Shown here in pieces: positions 12,808-23,036 of a stretch of 64,000 nt of DNA. Source of the DNA: Chlorocebus sabaeus (Eukaryota > Chordata > Mammalia > Primates > Cercopithecidae); the NCBI RefSeq assembly GCF_047675955.1, contig NC_132912.1:15226500-15290499 (forward strand), read 5' to 3'. Position numbers and translations under genes: made by a program. The notes below the pieces were generated by a model. That model saw only the letters and a list, made by a program, of their open reading frames with translations, was not told the origin of the DNA and made no database searches. Position 1 is the first letter of the stretch, and every line of letters begins with the position of its first letter.

Positions 12808-13678
12808 AGTGGCGCACAGATTTTAAGATGGCCCCCACGGATCCCACCTCCTGGGGTTCACGCCTGTGTGATCTGCTCCTGTTACGTGTGGGCAGGACCT
12901 GTCATTTAGTTCTAACCAATAGAAATGACAATGGTAGCTGGGCGCAGTGGCTCACACCTATAATCCCAGCACTTTCAGAGGCCGAGGCGGGTGGATCACC
13001 TGAGGTCAGGAGTTCGAGACCAGCTTGACTAACATAGTGAAACCCCATCTCTACTAAAAATACAAAAATTAGTTGGACATGGTGGTGCATGCCTGTAGTC
13101 CCAGCTACTTGGGTGGCTGAGGCAGGAGAATCGCTTGAACCCAGGAGGCAGAGGTTGCAGTGAGCTGAGACTGTGCCACCACACTCCAGCCTGGACAACA
13201 GAGTGAGACTCCATCTTAAAAAAAAAAGAGAAAGAAAGAAAGAAATGGCAGTGGCGACTGGATGTCACTTTCATTAATCATCTGCATAAGGTTCTGACTT
13301 CCGTCTGACCAGCAGATTCTCTCTATAGACTCTCTCTCTCACTGGCTTTGACGAACAAGCTGCCATGCTGTGAGCTGCCCTATGGAGAACCCAATGTGGC
13401 AAAGAACTGAGGCCCTTGGTCCAACAGCCAGTGAGGAACTCAATCCTGCCAACAACTACAGGAGCCTGGAAATGGATCCTTCCCTAGTCAAGTTTCAGAT
13501 GAGACCCCAGCCCTGGCTGACACCTGGGTGGCAGCTTCAGGAAAGACGCTGAATGAAGCACAGGACTCAGCTAAGCTGTGACTGGATTTCTGGCCCACAG
13601 AAGCTGTGTGATAATAAATGTTTTAAGCAGCTCAGTTTGTGGTCATTTTTTACATTGCCATAAATAACTAATATACCA
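12808..13678 (+). mobile_element. LTR remnant (MLT1/MaLR-like), split by an Alu
   Basis: Two segments, 12808-12935 and 13241-13678, form one element. The 3' part has the MaLR-like end ATAATAAATGTTTTAAGC followed by a diverged CAGTTTGTGG and AACTAATA. The exact family is uncertain. Confidence 0.6.
12936..13240 (+). mobile_element. Alu inserted in LTR remnant
   Basis: Full-length Alu. Imperfect target-site copies AGAAATGACAATGG and AGAAATGGCAGTGG flank it, and the tail carries GAAA units. Confidence 0.92.
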
Positions 13679-13746
13679 GCCAAGCCCCAAATAAAGCCAA
13701 GTCTGGAAAGCAAATTTATATGTTTCCCTATTTAAAATGATAACTT

Positions 13747-14063
13747 GGCCGGGCGTGGTGGCTCACACCTGTAATACCAGCGCTTTGGGACCCGGAGGCA
13801 GGCAGATCAAGAGGTCAGGAGTTCGAGACCAGCCTGGCCAACACGGTGAAACCCCATCTCTATTAAAAATACAAAAATCAGCTGGGCGTGGTGGCGCACA
13901 CCTGTAATTCCAGCTATTTGGGAAATAGCAGGAGGCTAAAGCAGGAGAATTGCTTGAACCCGGGAGGTGGAGGTTGCAATGAACCGACATCAAGCCACTG
14001 CACTCCAGCCTGGGTAACAGAGCAAGACTCTGTCTCAAAAAATAAAAATATTAAAAAATTACA
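13747..14063 (+). mobile_element. Alu
   Basis: Full-length Alu with a small insertion (GGAAATAGCA) in the right-arm region and an A-rich tail. Confidence 0.92.
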
Positions 14064-14076
14064 AAAATAACTTTTC

Positions 14077-14388
14077 GGCTGGGTGCTGTGGCTCATGCCT
14101 GTAATCCCAGCACCTTGGGAGGCTGAAGCAGGTAGGTTCACTTGAGGTCAGGAGTCTGAGGCCAGCCTGGCCAACATGGTGAAACCCCGTCTCTATTAAA
14201 AATATAAAAATTAGCCAGGTGTGGTGGTGGGTGCCTGTAGTCCCAGCTACTTGGAAGGCTGACGGGGGAGAATTGCATGAACCCAGGAGGCTGAGGTTGC
14301 AGTGAGCTGAGATTGTGCCATTGCACTCCAGACTGGGCGGCAGAGCAAGACTCTGTCTCAAAATAAATAAATAAATAAAAATAATAAT
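14077..14388 (+). mobile_element. Alu, tandem with the previous one
   Basis: Full-length Alu with an AAAT-type tail, 14 bp after the preceding Alu and in the same orientation. Confidence 0.92.
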
Positions 14389-14822
14389 GACAACTTTTCA
14401 CATTGAGAACGAGATAGTTTAAGAAGATGATAATTTAATGGGACATGATTTCTGCTCCCTAGGTCTCTCCTCTATACCTGATTCCTGAGTTCCAACGCAT
14501 TAAGAAATCAGCAGCCTGGGTTTTTCTTCCTTCTTACTTAACAGACCATACATTCCCCACATTTCAAAACTTACTTGCCTTGAGTTCAGTCTCATCCAAC
14601 TACCAACGGAACAACTTTAAGAGCCTTAGGAAAAAAGGAAAGACTGGTATTTCCAAACAAACTCCCTACCTTCCCTAGCTCCCGAGTTCCATGAAATCTC
14701 TTTTGCTCCATATTCACTTCCTCAGACATGAGTCAGTTTTTAGACTCCTGCAAATAATTCTTTTCTGCATTAAAAGCATCAGTTGTTACAGCTTCAAAAA
14801 ACTGCAAATCATTCTTACTTAC
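14389..14822. other. Unique sequence downstream of exon 8
   Basis: Start of intron 8 in the transcript direction; no repeat recognised. Confidence 0.4.
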
Positions 14823-14931
14823 ATCTGGAAGTCTGTATAGTTTCATTGTTCTCTGTAAAGTCATATTTCTACTCAAGTGAGAAAATTTCACTTCTACCAG
14901 TTTTCTGGGGTTTAGTGATCGATGCCAGTAT
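14823..14931 (-). CDS. NMT2: NMT2 coding exon 8 (residues 297-333)
   Basis: The exon completes Arg297 and codes for YWHRSLNPRKLVEVKFSHL followed by SRNMTLQRTMKLYRLPD. The YWHRSLN segment is strongly conserved and lines the peptide-binding groove. The acceptor is TTCCAG before 14931 and the donor CAGAT/GTAAGTAAG after 14823, a near-consensus donor on a codon boundary. Residue 306 is Arg where I recall Lys in human NMT2. Alus of plus orientation flank the exon on both sides, so they are not an inverted pair. Confidence 0.95.
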
Positions 14932-15213
14932 CTGGAATACAATAAAGGTTTTAAAATCTAATTGATTTCTAACTCTACAAGTTTCACTCTTTGTCTCAGC
15001 TTGGCTGTTACATAAGCATTTACTACTTACTTTTTTTTTTTTTAGACAGACCCTCTGTACTAGACAGAGGCCCTCATCCTACATCATCATTTTATCAGTC
15101 AATTTTTAATCTCTAGAATGTATCTTGTACTCCTAGTTATGTTCTTCTGGAGTTTGTGACCTTTCATCTTTTTCACTAAAGAGAAATCTTAAAACTGCAA
15201 AAGAAATATTAAT

Positions 15214-15511
15214 TGGCTGGGCGCAGTGGCTCATGCCTGTAATCCCAGCACTTTGGGAGGCTGAGGTGGGCAGATCACTTGAGGCCAGGAGTTCGAGACC
15301 AGCCTAGCCAACATGGTGAAACCCCATCTCTACTAAACATACAAAAATTAGCCGGGCGTGATAGTGTGCGCCTGTAATCCCAGCTACTCGGGAGGCTGAG
15401 GCAGGAGAATTGCTTGAACCCGGGAGGCGGAGGTTGCAGCAGTGAGCCGAGATCGCGCCACTGCACTCCAGCATGGGCAACAGAGCAAGAGTATCTCAGA
15501 CACACACACAC
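15214..15511 (+). mobile_element. Alu with perfect target-site duplication
   Basis: Full length, with AAGAAATATTAAT at both 15201-15213 and 15512-15524. Confidence 0.95.
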
Positions 15512-15524
15512 AAGAAATATTAAT

Positions 15525-16152
15525 CATAGCCAGGTTTCCAAGTGTTTAAGGACCATCACTGATTCTACAAAAGGCCAATCAGAAAGTTTAAAAACATGAA
15601 AATAAATCCCCTAAATTAGCAGCCTTCACTTTTACAGACTACACACCAAAGAAAACAACTTTTTGAGAAACTAGCTTAAATTTCTTAAGTGATTCCAGGC
15701 TCTGGGATAAATGATTTGTATTAAAATATACCCGTGAAGTCTAGTATTCCACTTACTTAACGAATGTAATAATTTAATAGGATATAGTAATTTCAAGTTG
15801 CATCCTATTTAAGTGAATAAAAACAGTGGTGAGGGGTGGGGAGATAAACTCCAATGTTTTAGAAACAGGTTAGTCTTGTGGCAATCTGATAATTTTCTCA
15901 ATGGAATAACCTTTGAAAGCTTGAATAGTGCAGATGAAGTTGTAAAAACAGAGCTTAGGTCTCCCTACATCTGAGCCTTTTGAATGGATGCTTAACAGAC
16001 TTTCAGGACACTTTGGTGGTGCTGCAAAGCACGGCAGAAAACTAAGCTTTGGGGTGGAAAGAAAATGGTATGACATTGGAATTTCAAGATCATCATGTTC
16101 TAGGTTTTCCCATGAAGAGACAGCACCCATCTTTCACATGGAATAGACTTAG
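15525..16152. other. Unique intron 7 sequence
   Basis: No exon or repeat recognised. Confidence 0.4.
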
Positions 16153-16165
16153 AAGTATAGATCCA

Positions 16166-16398
16166 CACAAGGTCAGGAGTTCGAGACCAGCCTGACCAAC
16201 ATGGTGAAACCCTGCCTCTACTAAAAATACAAAAATTAGCTGGGTGTGGTGGCACATGCCTGTAATCCCAGCTACTCGGGAAGCTGAGGCAGGAGAATCG
16301 CTTGAACCCAGGAGGCGGAGGTTGCAGTGAGCCGAGATCACACCACTGCACTCCAGCCTGGGCAACAGAGCAAAAGTCTGTCTCAAAAAAAAAAAAAA
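16166..16398 (+). mobile_element. 5'-truncated Alu
   Basis: It begins inside the left arm (AGGTCAGGAGTTCGAG) and is flanked by the target-site duplication AAGTATAGATCCA, so it was truncated on insertion rather than deleted later. It starts about 210 bp past the exon 7 donor. Confidence 0.93.
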
Positions 16399-16469
16399 AA
16401 GTATAGATCCAGTATCATTAGTAGGAAAATGTGAAAAACTTTTTTTTTTTAAATCACCAAGTGGCAAAT

Positions 16470-16540
16470 GATATACCAGAAAGAATACTGGACTTGGTGA
16501 TTCTAGGTTCTAGTCTCCATCTCTGCTACCAGCAAACTAC
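16470..16540 (+). mobile_element. MIR fragment
   Basis: The short stretch AATACTGGACTTGGTGATTC and following CTAGTCTCCATCTCTGC resemble the MIR core. It adjoins the exon 7 donor side. Confidence 0.4.
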
Positions 16541-16611
16541 TTCTAGAACAGTGGTGAGGCTCAACATGTTTGATAAAGGGAGGACCTGAGGTAGAAATAT
16601 GGTACTGGTAC

Positions 16612-16782
16612 CTGCACGTGGCCACAGGCTTAGGAAGAACCACTCCCGCGGTGTACACAGCCTGGAAGATCCCTTCCAGGTTCACTCTTCTAGTGATTTC
16701 TCGGATTAGCACTGGGGCTACCCGTTTGGATCTCAACTTCTTATGAACACAAAGAAAGTTGATTTCTACCATCTTCTTCACA
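16612..16782 (-). CDS. NMT2: NMT2 coding exon 7 (residues 240-297, NMT signature 1)
   Basis: This exon carries the first N-myristoyltransferase signature, EINFLCVHK (residues 246-254), whose backbone forms the oxyanion hole that polarises the myristoyl-CoA thioester in the known mechanism. LRSKRVAPVLIREITRR (256-272), a CoA-phosphate binding stretch, and EGIFQAVYTAGVVLPKP follow. The acceptor is CCTTAG before 16782 and the donor TGCAG/GTACCA after 16612, splitting Arg297. Residue 293 is Val where I recall Ile in human NMT2; NMT1 also has Val there. A tail-to-tail inverted Alu pair lies about 110 bp upstream of the acceptor and another Alu about 210 bp past the donor, a setting that could affect splicing. 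Confidence 0.96.
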
Positions 16783-16894
16783 CTAAGGAATAAAGATGGT
16801 GAAGATTAAGAGTCAAAACAAGATTAAAAATGAAGAGTCAACACATTTTAAAAAATAAGATGATACCCAAGAAATATCCAAGAATAAGAATGCG

Positions 16895-17202
16895 GGCCAG
16901 GCACAGTGGCTCTCGCCTGTAATCTCAGCACTTTGGGAGGCCAAGGCAGGTGGACTGCTTGAGACCAGGAGTTCGAGACCAGCCTAAGCAACACTGAGAC
17001 TCTCATCTAGAAACATCAGCCAGTCATGTTGCCGCATGCATGTGGTCCCAGTTATTGGGAGGCTGAGGTGGAAGGATCACTTGAACCCGGGAGGCAGAGG
17101 TTACAGTGAGCCATGATCACATCACTGAACTCCAGCCCTCCAGCCTGGGCAACAGAGCAAGGCCCTGTCTCAAAAAAAAAGAAAAAGAAAAAGAAAAAGA
17201 AC
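16895..17202 (+). mobile_element. AluJ-type element, first of an inverted pair
   Basis: Diverged full-length Alu with a tail of AAAAAG units; it starts 113 bp upstream of the exon 7 acceptor. Confidence 0.9.
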
Positions 17203-17213
17203 ATAAAGGTCAT

Positions 17214-17512
17214 TCTTTTTTTTTTTTTTTTTGAGAAAGACTGTCGCACTGACACCCAGGCTGGAGTGCAATGGTGCAATCTCGGCTCCCTGTAACCTCT
17301 GACTCCCGGGTTCAAATTATTCTCCTTTGTCAGCCTCCTGAGTGGCTGGAATTACAGGTGCGTGCCACCACGCCCAGTTAATTTTTGTATTTTTAGCAGA
17401 GACGGGGTTTTACCATATTGACCACGCTGGTCTCGAACTCCTGACCTCGAGATCCACCTGCCTTGGCCTCCCAAAGTGCTGAGATTATAGGCATGAGCCA
17501 CCGCGCCTGGCC
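17214..17512 (-). mobile_element. Alu, second of an inverted pair
   Basis: Full-length reverse Alu whose T tract begins 12 bp after the tail of the preceding Alu (tail to tail). Confidence 0.92.
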
Positions 17513-17725
17513 TGAAAGCCACTCTTTAACACAATATTTAAGAAAAATATTCTATCACTTAGACATTTCACAAATTCAGACGGAAACACTATTCCCCATA
17601 TCTTCCTGCCAAAATGACTGTAAAACACATGGAGGCTCCAACCCTCTTGTTCTAAATACATTTTAGGACTTTGGTCTGTTTTAAGTTTTCAGTTTAGAAA
17701 TTGGATCAGCTATGGTTCTTTAAAC

Positions 17726-17856
17726 TTTTTTTTTTTTTTTGAGATGAGGTCTCACTATGTTGACCAGGCTGGTCTCGAACTCCTGGCCTCAAGTAATCCT
17801 CCCCTCTCAGCCTCCCAAAGTGCTGGGATTATGAGCATGAATCACCACGACCTGCC
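17726..17856 (-). mobile_element. Alu monomer fragment
   Basis: A single arm: T tract, GAGATGAGGTCTCACTATG, then the end of the arm. Old (AluJ or free-monomer type). Confidence 0.8.
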
Positions 17857-18291
17857 CCTCTTTAAGTTTCTAGATCTATTTTTCCAATAATGTACATAAT
17901 TACGGTAATAACTGGGTCATCCGGTGCAGAATCTGGTAAGATAATTGCTTTGGAGTGTGATACAAAGCCCTGGGATCCCTGAGAGGGGCTTTGAGCAGAC
18001 CAGAGCTGGTGCTGTTCTGAGCTACAATAAACCTCCTGGATCTTCAAAGCCTGTTCCTGGCTCTGTTTCCAGGTACACATTTCATTTGGCACAAAAGATT
18101 CCTTCAGATCAAATGCTTTTCACAGTAAATAAGCTAACCTAATATACTGAAAAGTAAAGAGACCAATTATTATGACATCTTTGACTTTCACAGCCGGATC
18201 TTTGAGTTTCTGGGCTGGAGATCCTAACTAAAAATGCAATGTATCCTATGGAGAGAAAGCTTTCTCTCTCCTAAAAAATTTTTAAGCAATC
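17857..18291. other. Unique intron 6 sequence
   Basis: No exon or repeat recognised. Confidence 0.4.
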
Positions 18292-18592
18292 TTTTTTTTT
18301 TTTTTGAGATGAAGTCTTGCTCTGTTGCCCATGCTGGATGGAGTGCAATGGTGTAATCTTGGCTCACTGCAACCTCTTCCTCCTGGGTTCAAGTGATTCT
18401 CGTGCCTCAGCCTCCCAAGTAGCTAGGATTACAGGTGCGTGCCACTATGCTGGCTAATTTTTGTATTTTTAGTAGAGACGGGGTTTCGCCATGTTGGCCA
18501 GGCTGGTCTTGAACTCCTGACTTCAAGTAATCTGCCAGCCTCGGCCTCGACCAAAGTCCTGGAATTACAGGTGTGAGTCACCATGCCTGGCC
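18292..18592 (-). mobile_element. Alu
   Basis: Full-length reverse Alu, AluS type. Confidence 0.92.
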
Positions 18593-18689
18593 AAGGCTTC
18601 GTTTATTCTGATACAAACATGTGTGAGCATGTATGAGACTGAGAGGCAGAAAGAGAAAAAGAGAACCCACTGTCCTTTATTTTTATTCA

Positions 18690-18840
18690 CAGTCCAGGTT
18701 TTTTTTTCTTTACTACTTAATAAACTTTATGTTTTAAAGCAGTTTTAGGTTCACAGCAAAACCAATCAGACAGTTTCCATAAAGCCTCTGCCTCCACACA
18801 TACACAACCTCCCTGACCACCGACAGCTTGCATTCAGTCA
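18690..18840. mobile_element. Possible L1M-type 3' fragment
   Basis: AGTTTTAGGTTCACAGCAAAA and the following CCACACATACACAACCTCCC resemble a common old L1 3' section; orientation and family are uncertain. Confidence 0.35.
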
Positions 18841-19139
18841 TTTTTTTTTTTTTTTTGAGACGGAGTTTCACTCATGTTACCCAGGCTGGAGTGCAGCGGC
18901 GCAATCTCAGCTCACTGCAACCTCCGCCTCCTGGGTTCAAGCGATTCTCCTGCCTCAGCCTCCTGAGTAGGTGGAATTACAGGTGCCTACCACCACGCCC
19001 AGCTAATTTTTGTATTTTTAGTAGAGATGGGGTTTCACCATGTTGACCAGGCTGGTCTTAAACTCCTGAGCTCAGGTGATCTACCTGCCTCGGCCTCCCA
19101 AAGTGTTGGGATTAGAGGTGTGAGCCACCGCGCGTGGCC
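18841..19139 (-). mobile_element. Alu
   Basis: Full-length reverse Alu flanked by a TGCATTCA target-site repeat (about 18829 and 19140). Confidence 0.93.
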
Positions 19140-19228
19140 TGCATTCACTAACTTTTAAAGGCCTACTCTAATTGTAATTCTTGGAAAAGAAACATATAAA
19201 AACAGCATGGTCGAGCTTAGACATGTAC

Positions 19229-19345
19229 CTGTCATAAATCCGAATGTTTGCTGGGATGGCGCTTATGAACCCGACCAGTTTTTTGTTTGAAGACACTCTG
19301 ACCCCACAGTGCCACTGCAGGAGCCAGCCTGGTGGACGCAGAGCC
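19229..19345 (-). CDS. NMT2: NMT2 coding exon 6 (residues 201-240)
   Basis: The exon completes Trp201 and codes for ALRPPGWLLQWHCGVRVSS, NKKLVGFISAIPANIRIYD and the first two bases of Ser240. This is the central beta sheet of the first GNAT half, next to the acyl-CoA pocket. The acceptor is ACCTCAG before 19345 and the donor GACAG/GTACAT after 19229. The NMT1 paralogue has different residues in the VSSNKK and NIRIYD segments, which supports NMT2. An Alu (18841-19139, minus) begins about 90 bp downstream of the donor in the transcript direction. Confidence 0.95.
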
Positions 19346-19463
19346 CTGAGGTCACGGTAGACAAGAAAATAGGCACCAGTTATTGTCCAAGAATACAGGA
19401 ACAGAGGCAGGAGTCCCCAAGTCAACAGCGCCTATCCACGACATCTGTGACCGCTGAGACTTA

Positions 19464-19556
<93 letters not shown>

Positions 19557-19656
19557 CTATAAGATAAAACAAGTGTCCTATCCATGGTGCTCAGAATCAA
19601 CTCAGAAGCAATGTGTGAATGCAGGAGTTGAATTTAAGAGGTTTTTACTCACTCAC

Positions 19657-19775
19657 CACTTCGGCATTACTCAAGTCTAAAGTGTCCCACATAAAACCCT
19701 GTGGCAAAGAATACGGTTCTTGGCGTACGTTGTCTTTATCTGGTTCAATTGCACCATGAGATGTTATGACTTCAT
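19657..19775 (-). CDS. NMT2: NMT2 coding exon 4 (residues 131-170)
   Basis: After a CTCAG acceptor the exon codes for DEVITSHGAIEPDKDNVRQEPY, SLPQGFMWDTLDL and SNAEV. This is the conserved segment at the entry to the GNAT-like fold of N-myristoyltransferases. The donor is GAAGTG/GTGAGT at 19656-19655, on a codon boundary. Intron 4, which follows, is only about 100 bp. Residue 167 is Asn here where I recall Asp in human NMT2. Exons 4, 5 and 6 form a compact cluster within 550 bp, unlike the rest of the gene. Confidence 0.95.
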
Positions 19776-19994
19776 CTGAGCAGAGAGAGAAAGAGGAAAA
19801 AGAAAGGCAAAAAGAGAAAATATTAAATGACAAAGTATTCTAACCATCCAAAGTGGCCAGCGACATAAGCAAAATCAGACTTAGGACCCTTGGGTTTCAT
19901 ATAATCTTTAAAAAGATGCTATTATATCAAGCGCCTCTGGACTGAAACGGAAAGCTAGGCAGTGGTGTGAAATCATTGCTGTTTCACCAATTAT

Positions 19995-20301
19995 TTTTCT
20001 TTTTCTTTTTTCTTTTGAGATGGGGTCTCACTCTGTCACCGAGGCTGGAGTACAGTGGCGCGATCATGGCTCACTGAAGCCTCCAACTCCTGGGCTCAAG
20101 CAATCCTCTCTCCTCAGCCTCCCAAGTAGCCGGGACTAGAGGTGTACACCACAGCGCCCAGCTAATTGTTTAATTTTTTTTTATAGAGACAGAATCTCAT
20201 TATGTTGCCCAAGCTGATCTCAAACTCCTGGGTTCAAGTGATCTTCCAACCTCAGCCTCCCAAAGTGCTGGGATTATAGGTGTGAGCCACCATGGCTGGC
20301 C
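19995..20301 (-). mobile_element. AluJ-type element
   Basis: Diverged reverse full-length Alu in intron 3. Confidence 0.88.
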
Positions 20302-21112
20302 TATTTTGCCAATTAAATAAAAGGAGAAATACTTTGTCATCCAATGGCAAAGATTTCATTACAAACAACAGTGATTCTGAGTCTCAAGGCTTACAATGCA
20401 GGCTTATCTTACACACCGTCATAAGCAATACAGGTTTCATTCGACAGCCTTGGGAGGTGTGTTCTTTTTACTGCATTTCCACAAACTGGGAGAGGAAAGG
20501 GCTGCAGTGACCTCTGCCCCCTCCCAGCAAAACCTAAAGACAATTTCAAAGCCGGTTACTTCTCCCCATCTGAACTGCTAGCAGCGTAGTCCAGGCCATC
20601 ACAGTTTCTAGTGATTTCCACCAAGATACCTTTTCCAAGGCATTCTCTGCAGAGCTTCCCAACACGGTGGGACTAAAACCCAGGCTCTTCCCCACGGCTG
20701 CTGCCTGCCTCAGCCCCCTCTCCATACCTTCCCTCCCCTCTGCTCCCAGTGCTCTGGCCATGCTGAGCAGGGCTGGCCTCAGCTCAGGGTCTTCCTGGTG
20801 CCTTCCTTCGGCTTGAGGCCCTCTGGTCCTCAAGGGACTGGCCCCTTGAAATTCCCAACAGAAGCTTACATATCACACATCACTTTCTTCCAGCATCTGT
20901 TGCTTAACTAAAGCCTTTCTCTACCTCAATGTGTTGCCCCTCCTCCCCAGCCTGGCCACCTTTTGTCCTGCTTTTCCACCACTGTTTCCAGGTGTGTGCC
21001 CTGGACTATGCCTGGCATTTAATAACATTCAACAGACACCTGCTGAATGAGGGACCCTCAGGGCCTGGTCCTTCCATCACAGAACCTGATACACATTTTT
21101 AATACTCTAATG
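20302..21112. other. Intron 3 sequence, possible L2 at the right end
   Basis: Mostly unique. About 21000-21050 reads like the L2/MIR terminal pattern (CCTGGCATTTAATAACATTC, then CTGCTGAATGAG). Confidence 0.4.
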
Positions 21113-21416
21113 GGCTGGGCGCAGTGGCTCACACCTGTAACCACAGCACTTTGGGAGGCCAAGGCAGGTGGATCACTTGAGCCCAGGAGTTCGAGACCAG
21201 CCCAAGCAATATACTGAAACAGCATCTCTAAAAAAAAAAAATACAAAAATTAGCCAGGTGTGGTGGTGTGCACTTGTGGTCCCAGATATATGGGAGGCTG
21301 ACATGGGAGGATCGTTTGAGCCCAGGAGATGGAGGCTGCAGTGAGCTATGATCATGCCACTGTACTCCAGGCTGAGTGATAGAGTGAGACCCTATCTCAA
21401 AAATAAAAATAATAAT
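21113..21416 (+). mobile_element. AluJ-type element
   Basis: Full-length diverged Alu ending in an AAAAT-type tail. Confidence 0.9.
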
Positions 21417-21669
21417 AGTAATTTTTCAAGTGTGGGGAAACTGGATGTTTTCATTGGGATAGAAATTGGACTAAAATAATGGTTATCGAAAGTCAATATC
21501 ACTACCTAGTATTTGTATTTTCAGAAGAAAAATATTACTCCTGCATAGATTTCAAATCTGTGGTATGAAATAAATGATACACGTGAAGTTAATACTCTTT
21601 GTGTTTTTATTGTTGTTGTTCATCCAGCTTTGTTTCTGGGATAAAAAAGAGAAAAGCAGAAAGACTTAC

Positions 21670-21814
21670 CTAGTTTAGGTACTGGCTGTGTGTCCCAAAA
21701 CTGGTATCTGTGCTTTGCAGCCTCGTCAATGTTCCTGGCTGGGCCCTGGCATGCGGATAACAGCTCCATTGCTCTCTGGATATCCTGTAACTTCTCCATT
21801 GGAACACTGGGATT
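21670..21814 (-). CDS. NMT2: NMT2 coding exon 3 (residues 83-131)
   Basis: The exon reads NPSVPMEKLQDIQRAMELL, continues through a conserved HRYQFWDTQPVPKL block and ends in the first base of Asp131. It covers the start of the NMT catalytic domain: in the known structures the YQFW segment lies next to the myristoyl-CoA binding site. Acceptor TCGTAG precedes 21814 and donor CTAG/GTAAGT follows 21670. The phase (1) fits exon 4, which supplies AT of the Asp codon. Position 89 is Glu here; I recall Gln in human. The upstream intron holds an 800-bp purine-rich tract (pyrimidine-rich in the transcript) beginning about 430 nt before this acceptor. Confidence 0.95.
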
Positions 21815-22244
21815 CTACGACAGCAAAGACAGACGCACAGAATATGAGAGAACGGTTGCTGATCTTAAACTTGAGCAGATGTACGTGTATCTGCCTCAGA
21901 CACTACAATACCTACACACTAACAATCCTCCTCCAAGCCCGGTCAAGGCCATGGGCTTGTGTGTTACACATGAAAATAGAAGCAAACCTTCTGTTAAAGG
22001 TAACAACAGTTGTCTAGTTTTAATGGGGCTCTGGCAGTTTGGGGAATCTAAATTGAAGCATGCTTTGCTTCAGTTTCCCATCCACCTACAAATGGTCCCC
22101 GGCATTACTCCTCTGGGGGAGACGGGCAATGCATGCATTACTGTCATCCAGCAGCCAGGCAGCCACGAGCCTTGGGAGCACTGTCTGAGTAAATGCTCTG
22201 CAGAAGCAATGAGGAGATGAGGGAAAGAACTTCCAGAATGGAAA
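21815..22244. other. Unique sequence upstream of exon 3
   Basis: No exon or repeat recognised between the exon 3 acceptor and the purine tract. Confidence 0.4.
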
Positions 22245-22250
22245 CACAGC

Positions 22251-22360
22251 AGAGAAGGGAAGGGAAGAGAAGGGGAGAAGAGGGGAGGGGAGGGAAGGGG
22301 AGGGGAGGGGAGGGGAGGGAAGGAAGAAAGAGAGAGAGAGAGAAAACAAAGAAAGAGAGA
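22251..22360. repeat. GA-rich simple repeat, left block
   Basis: Purine-only from 22251 to 22346 (GGGGA and GGGAA units, then GA units), broken by one C at 22347. Confidence 0.9.
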
Positions 22361-22636
22361 GGACTGGCCGTGGTGTCTCATACCTATAATCCCAGCACTC
22401 TGGGAGGCCAAGGTGGGCAGATCACCCAAGGTCAGGAGTTAAGAGACCAGCCTGGCCAACATGGTGAAACCCCATCTCTACAACAATACAAAAATTAGCC
22501 AGGCATGATGGCAGGTAATCCCAGCTACTCAGGAGGCTGAGGCAGAAGAATCGCTTGAACCTGGCAGGTGGAGGTTGCAGTGAGCTGAGATCTTGCCATT
22601 GCACTCCAGCCTGGGTGACAAGAGTGAGACTCTGTC
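22361..22636 (+). mobile_element. Alu between two purine tracts
   Basis: Near full-length Alu; its right end runs directly into the long purine tract, which probably grew from its A tail. Confidence 0.9.
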
Positions 22637-22695
22637 AGGAAAGGGAAAGGGAAGGAAAGGAAAGGAAGAGAGGTAGACAGAGAGAGAAAGAAAGG

Positions 22696-22733
<38 letters not shown>

Positions 22734-22791
22734 AAAGAGAAAGAAAGAAAGAACGAGAGAGAGAGAGAAAGAAAGAAAGAAAGAGAGAGAG

Positions 22792-22832
<41 letters not shown>

Positions 22833-23036
22833 GAAAGAGAAAGAGAGAGAGAGAGAAAGAGAGAGGGAGGACGGAAGGAAGGAAGAGAGAGAGAGGGAAA
22901 AGGAGGAAGGAGAGGGAGAGGGGGAGGAGGGAACAAGGAGGGAGGGAGGGAGGGAGGGAGGGAGGAAGGAAGGAAGGAAGGAAGGAAGGAAGGAAGGAAG
23001 GAAGGAAGGAAGGAAGGAAGGAAGGAAGGAAGGAAG
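22637..23036. repeat. Polypurine microsatellite, 400 bp
   Basis: GGGAAA, GA, GAAA, GGGA and finally GGAA blocks (about 18 GGAA units at 22963-23035). I count only seven pyrimidines in 400 bases. Confidence 0.95.

Noticed and set aside
12341..12826. 161-codon frame and similar 80-130 codon frames at many Alus
   Set aside because: These are translations of Alu sequence (for example the ETGFHHVGQAGLELL pattern), not genes.
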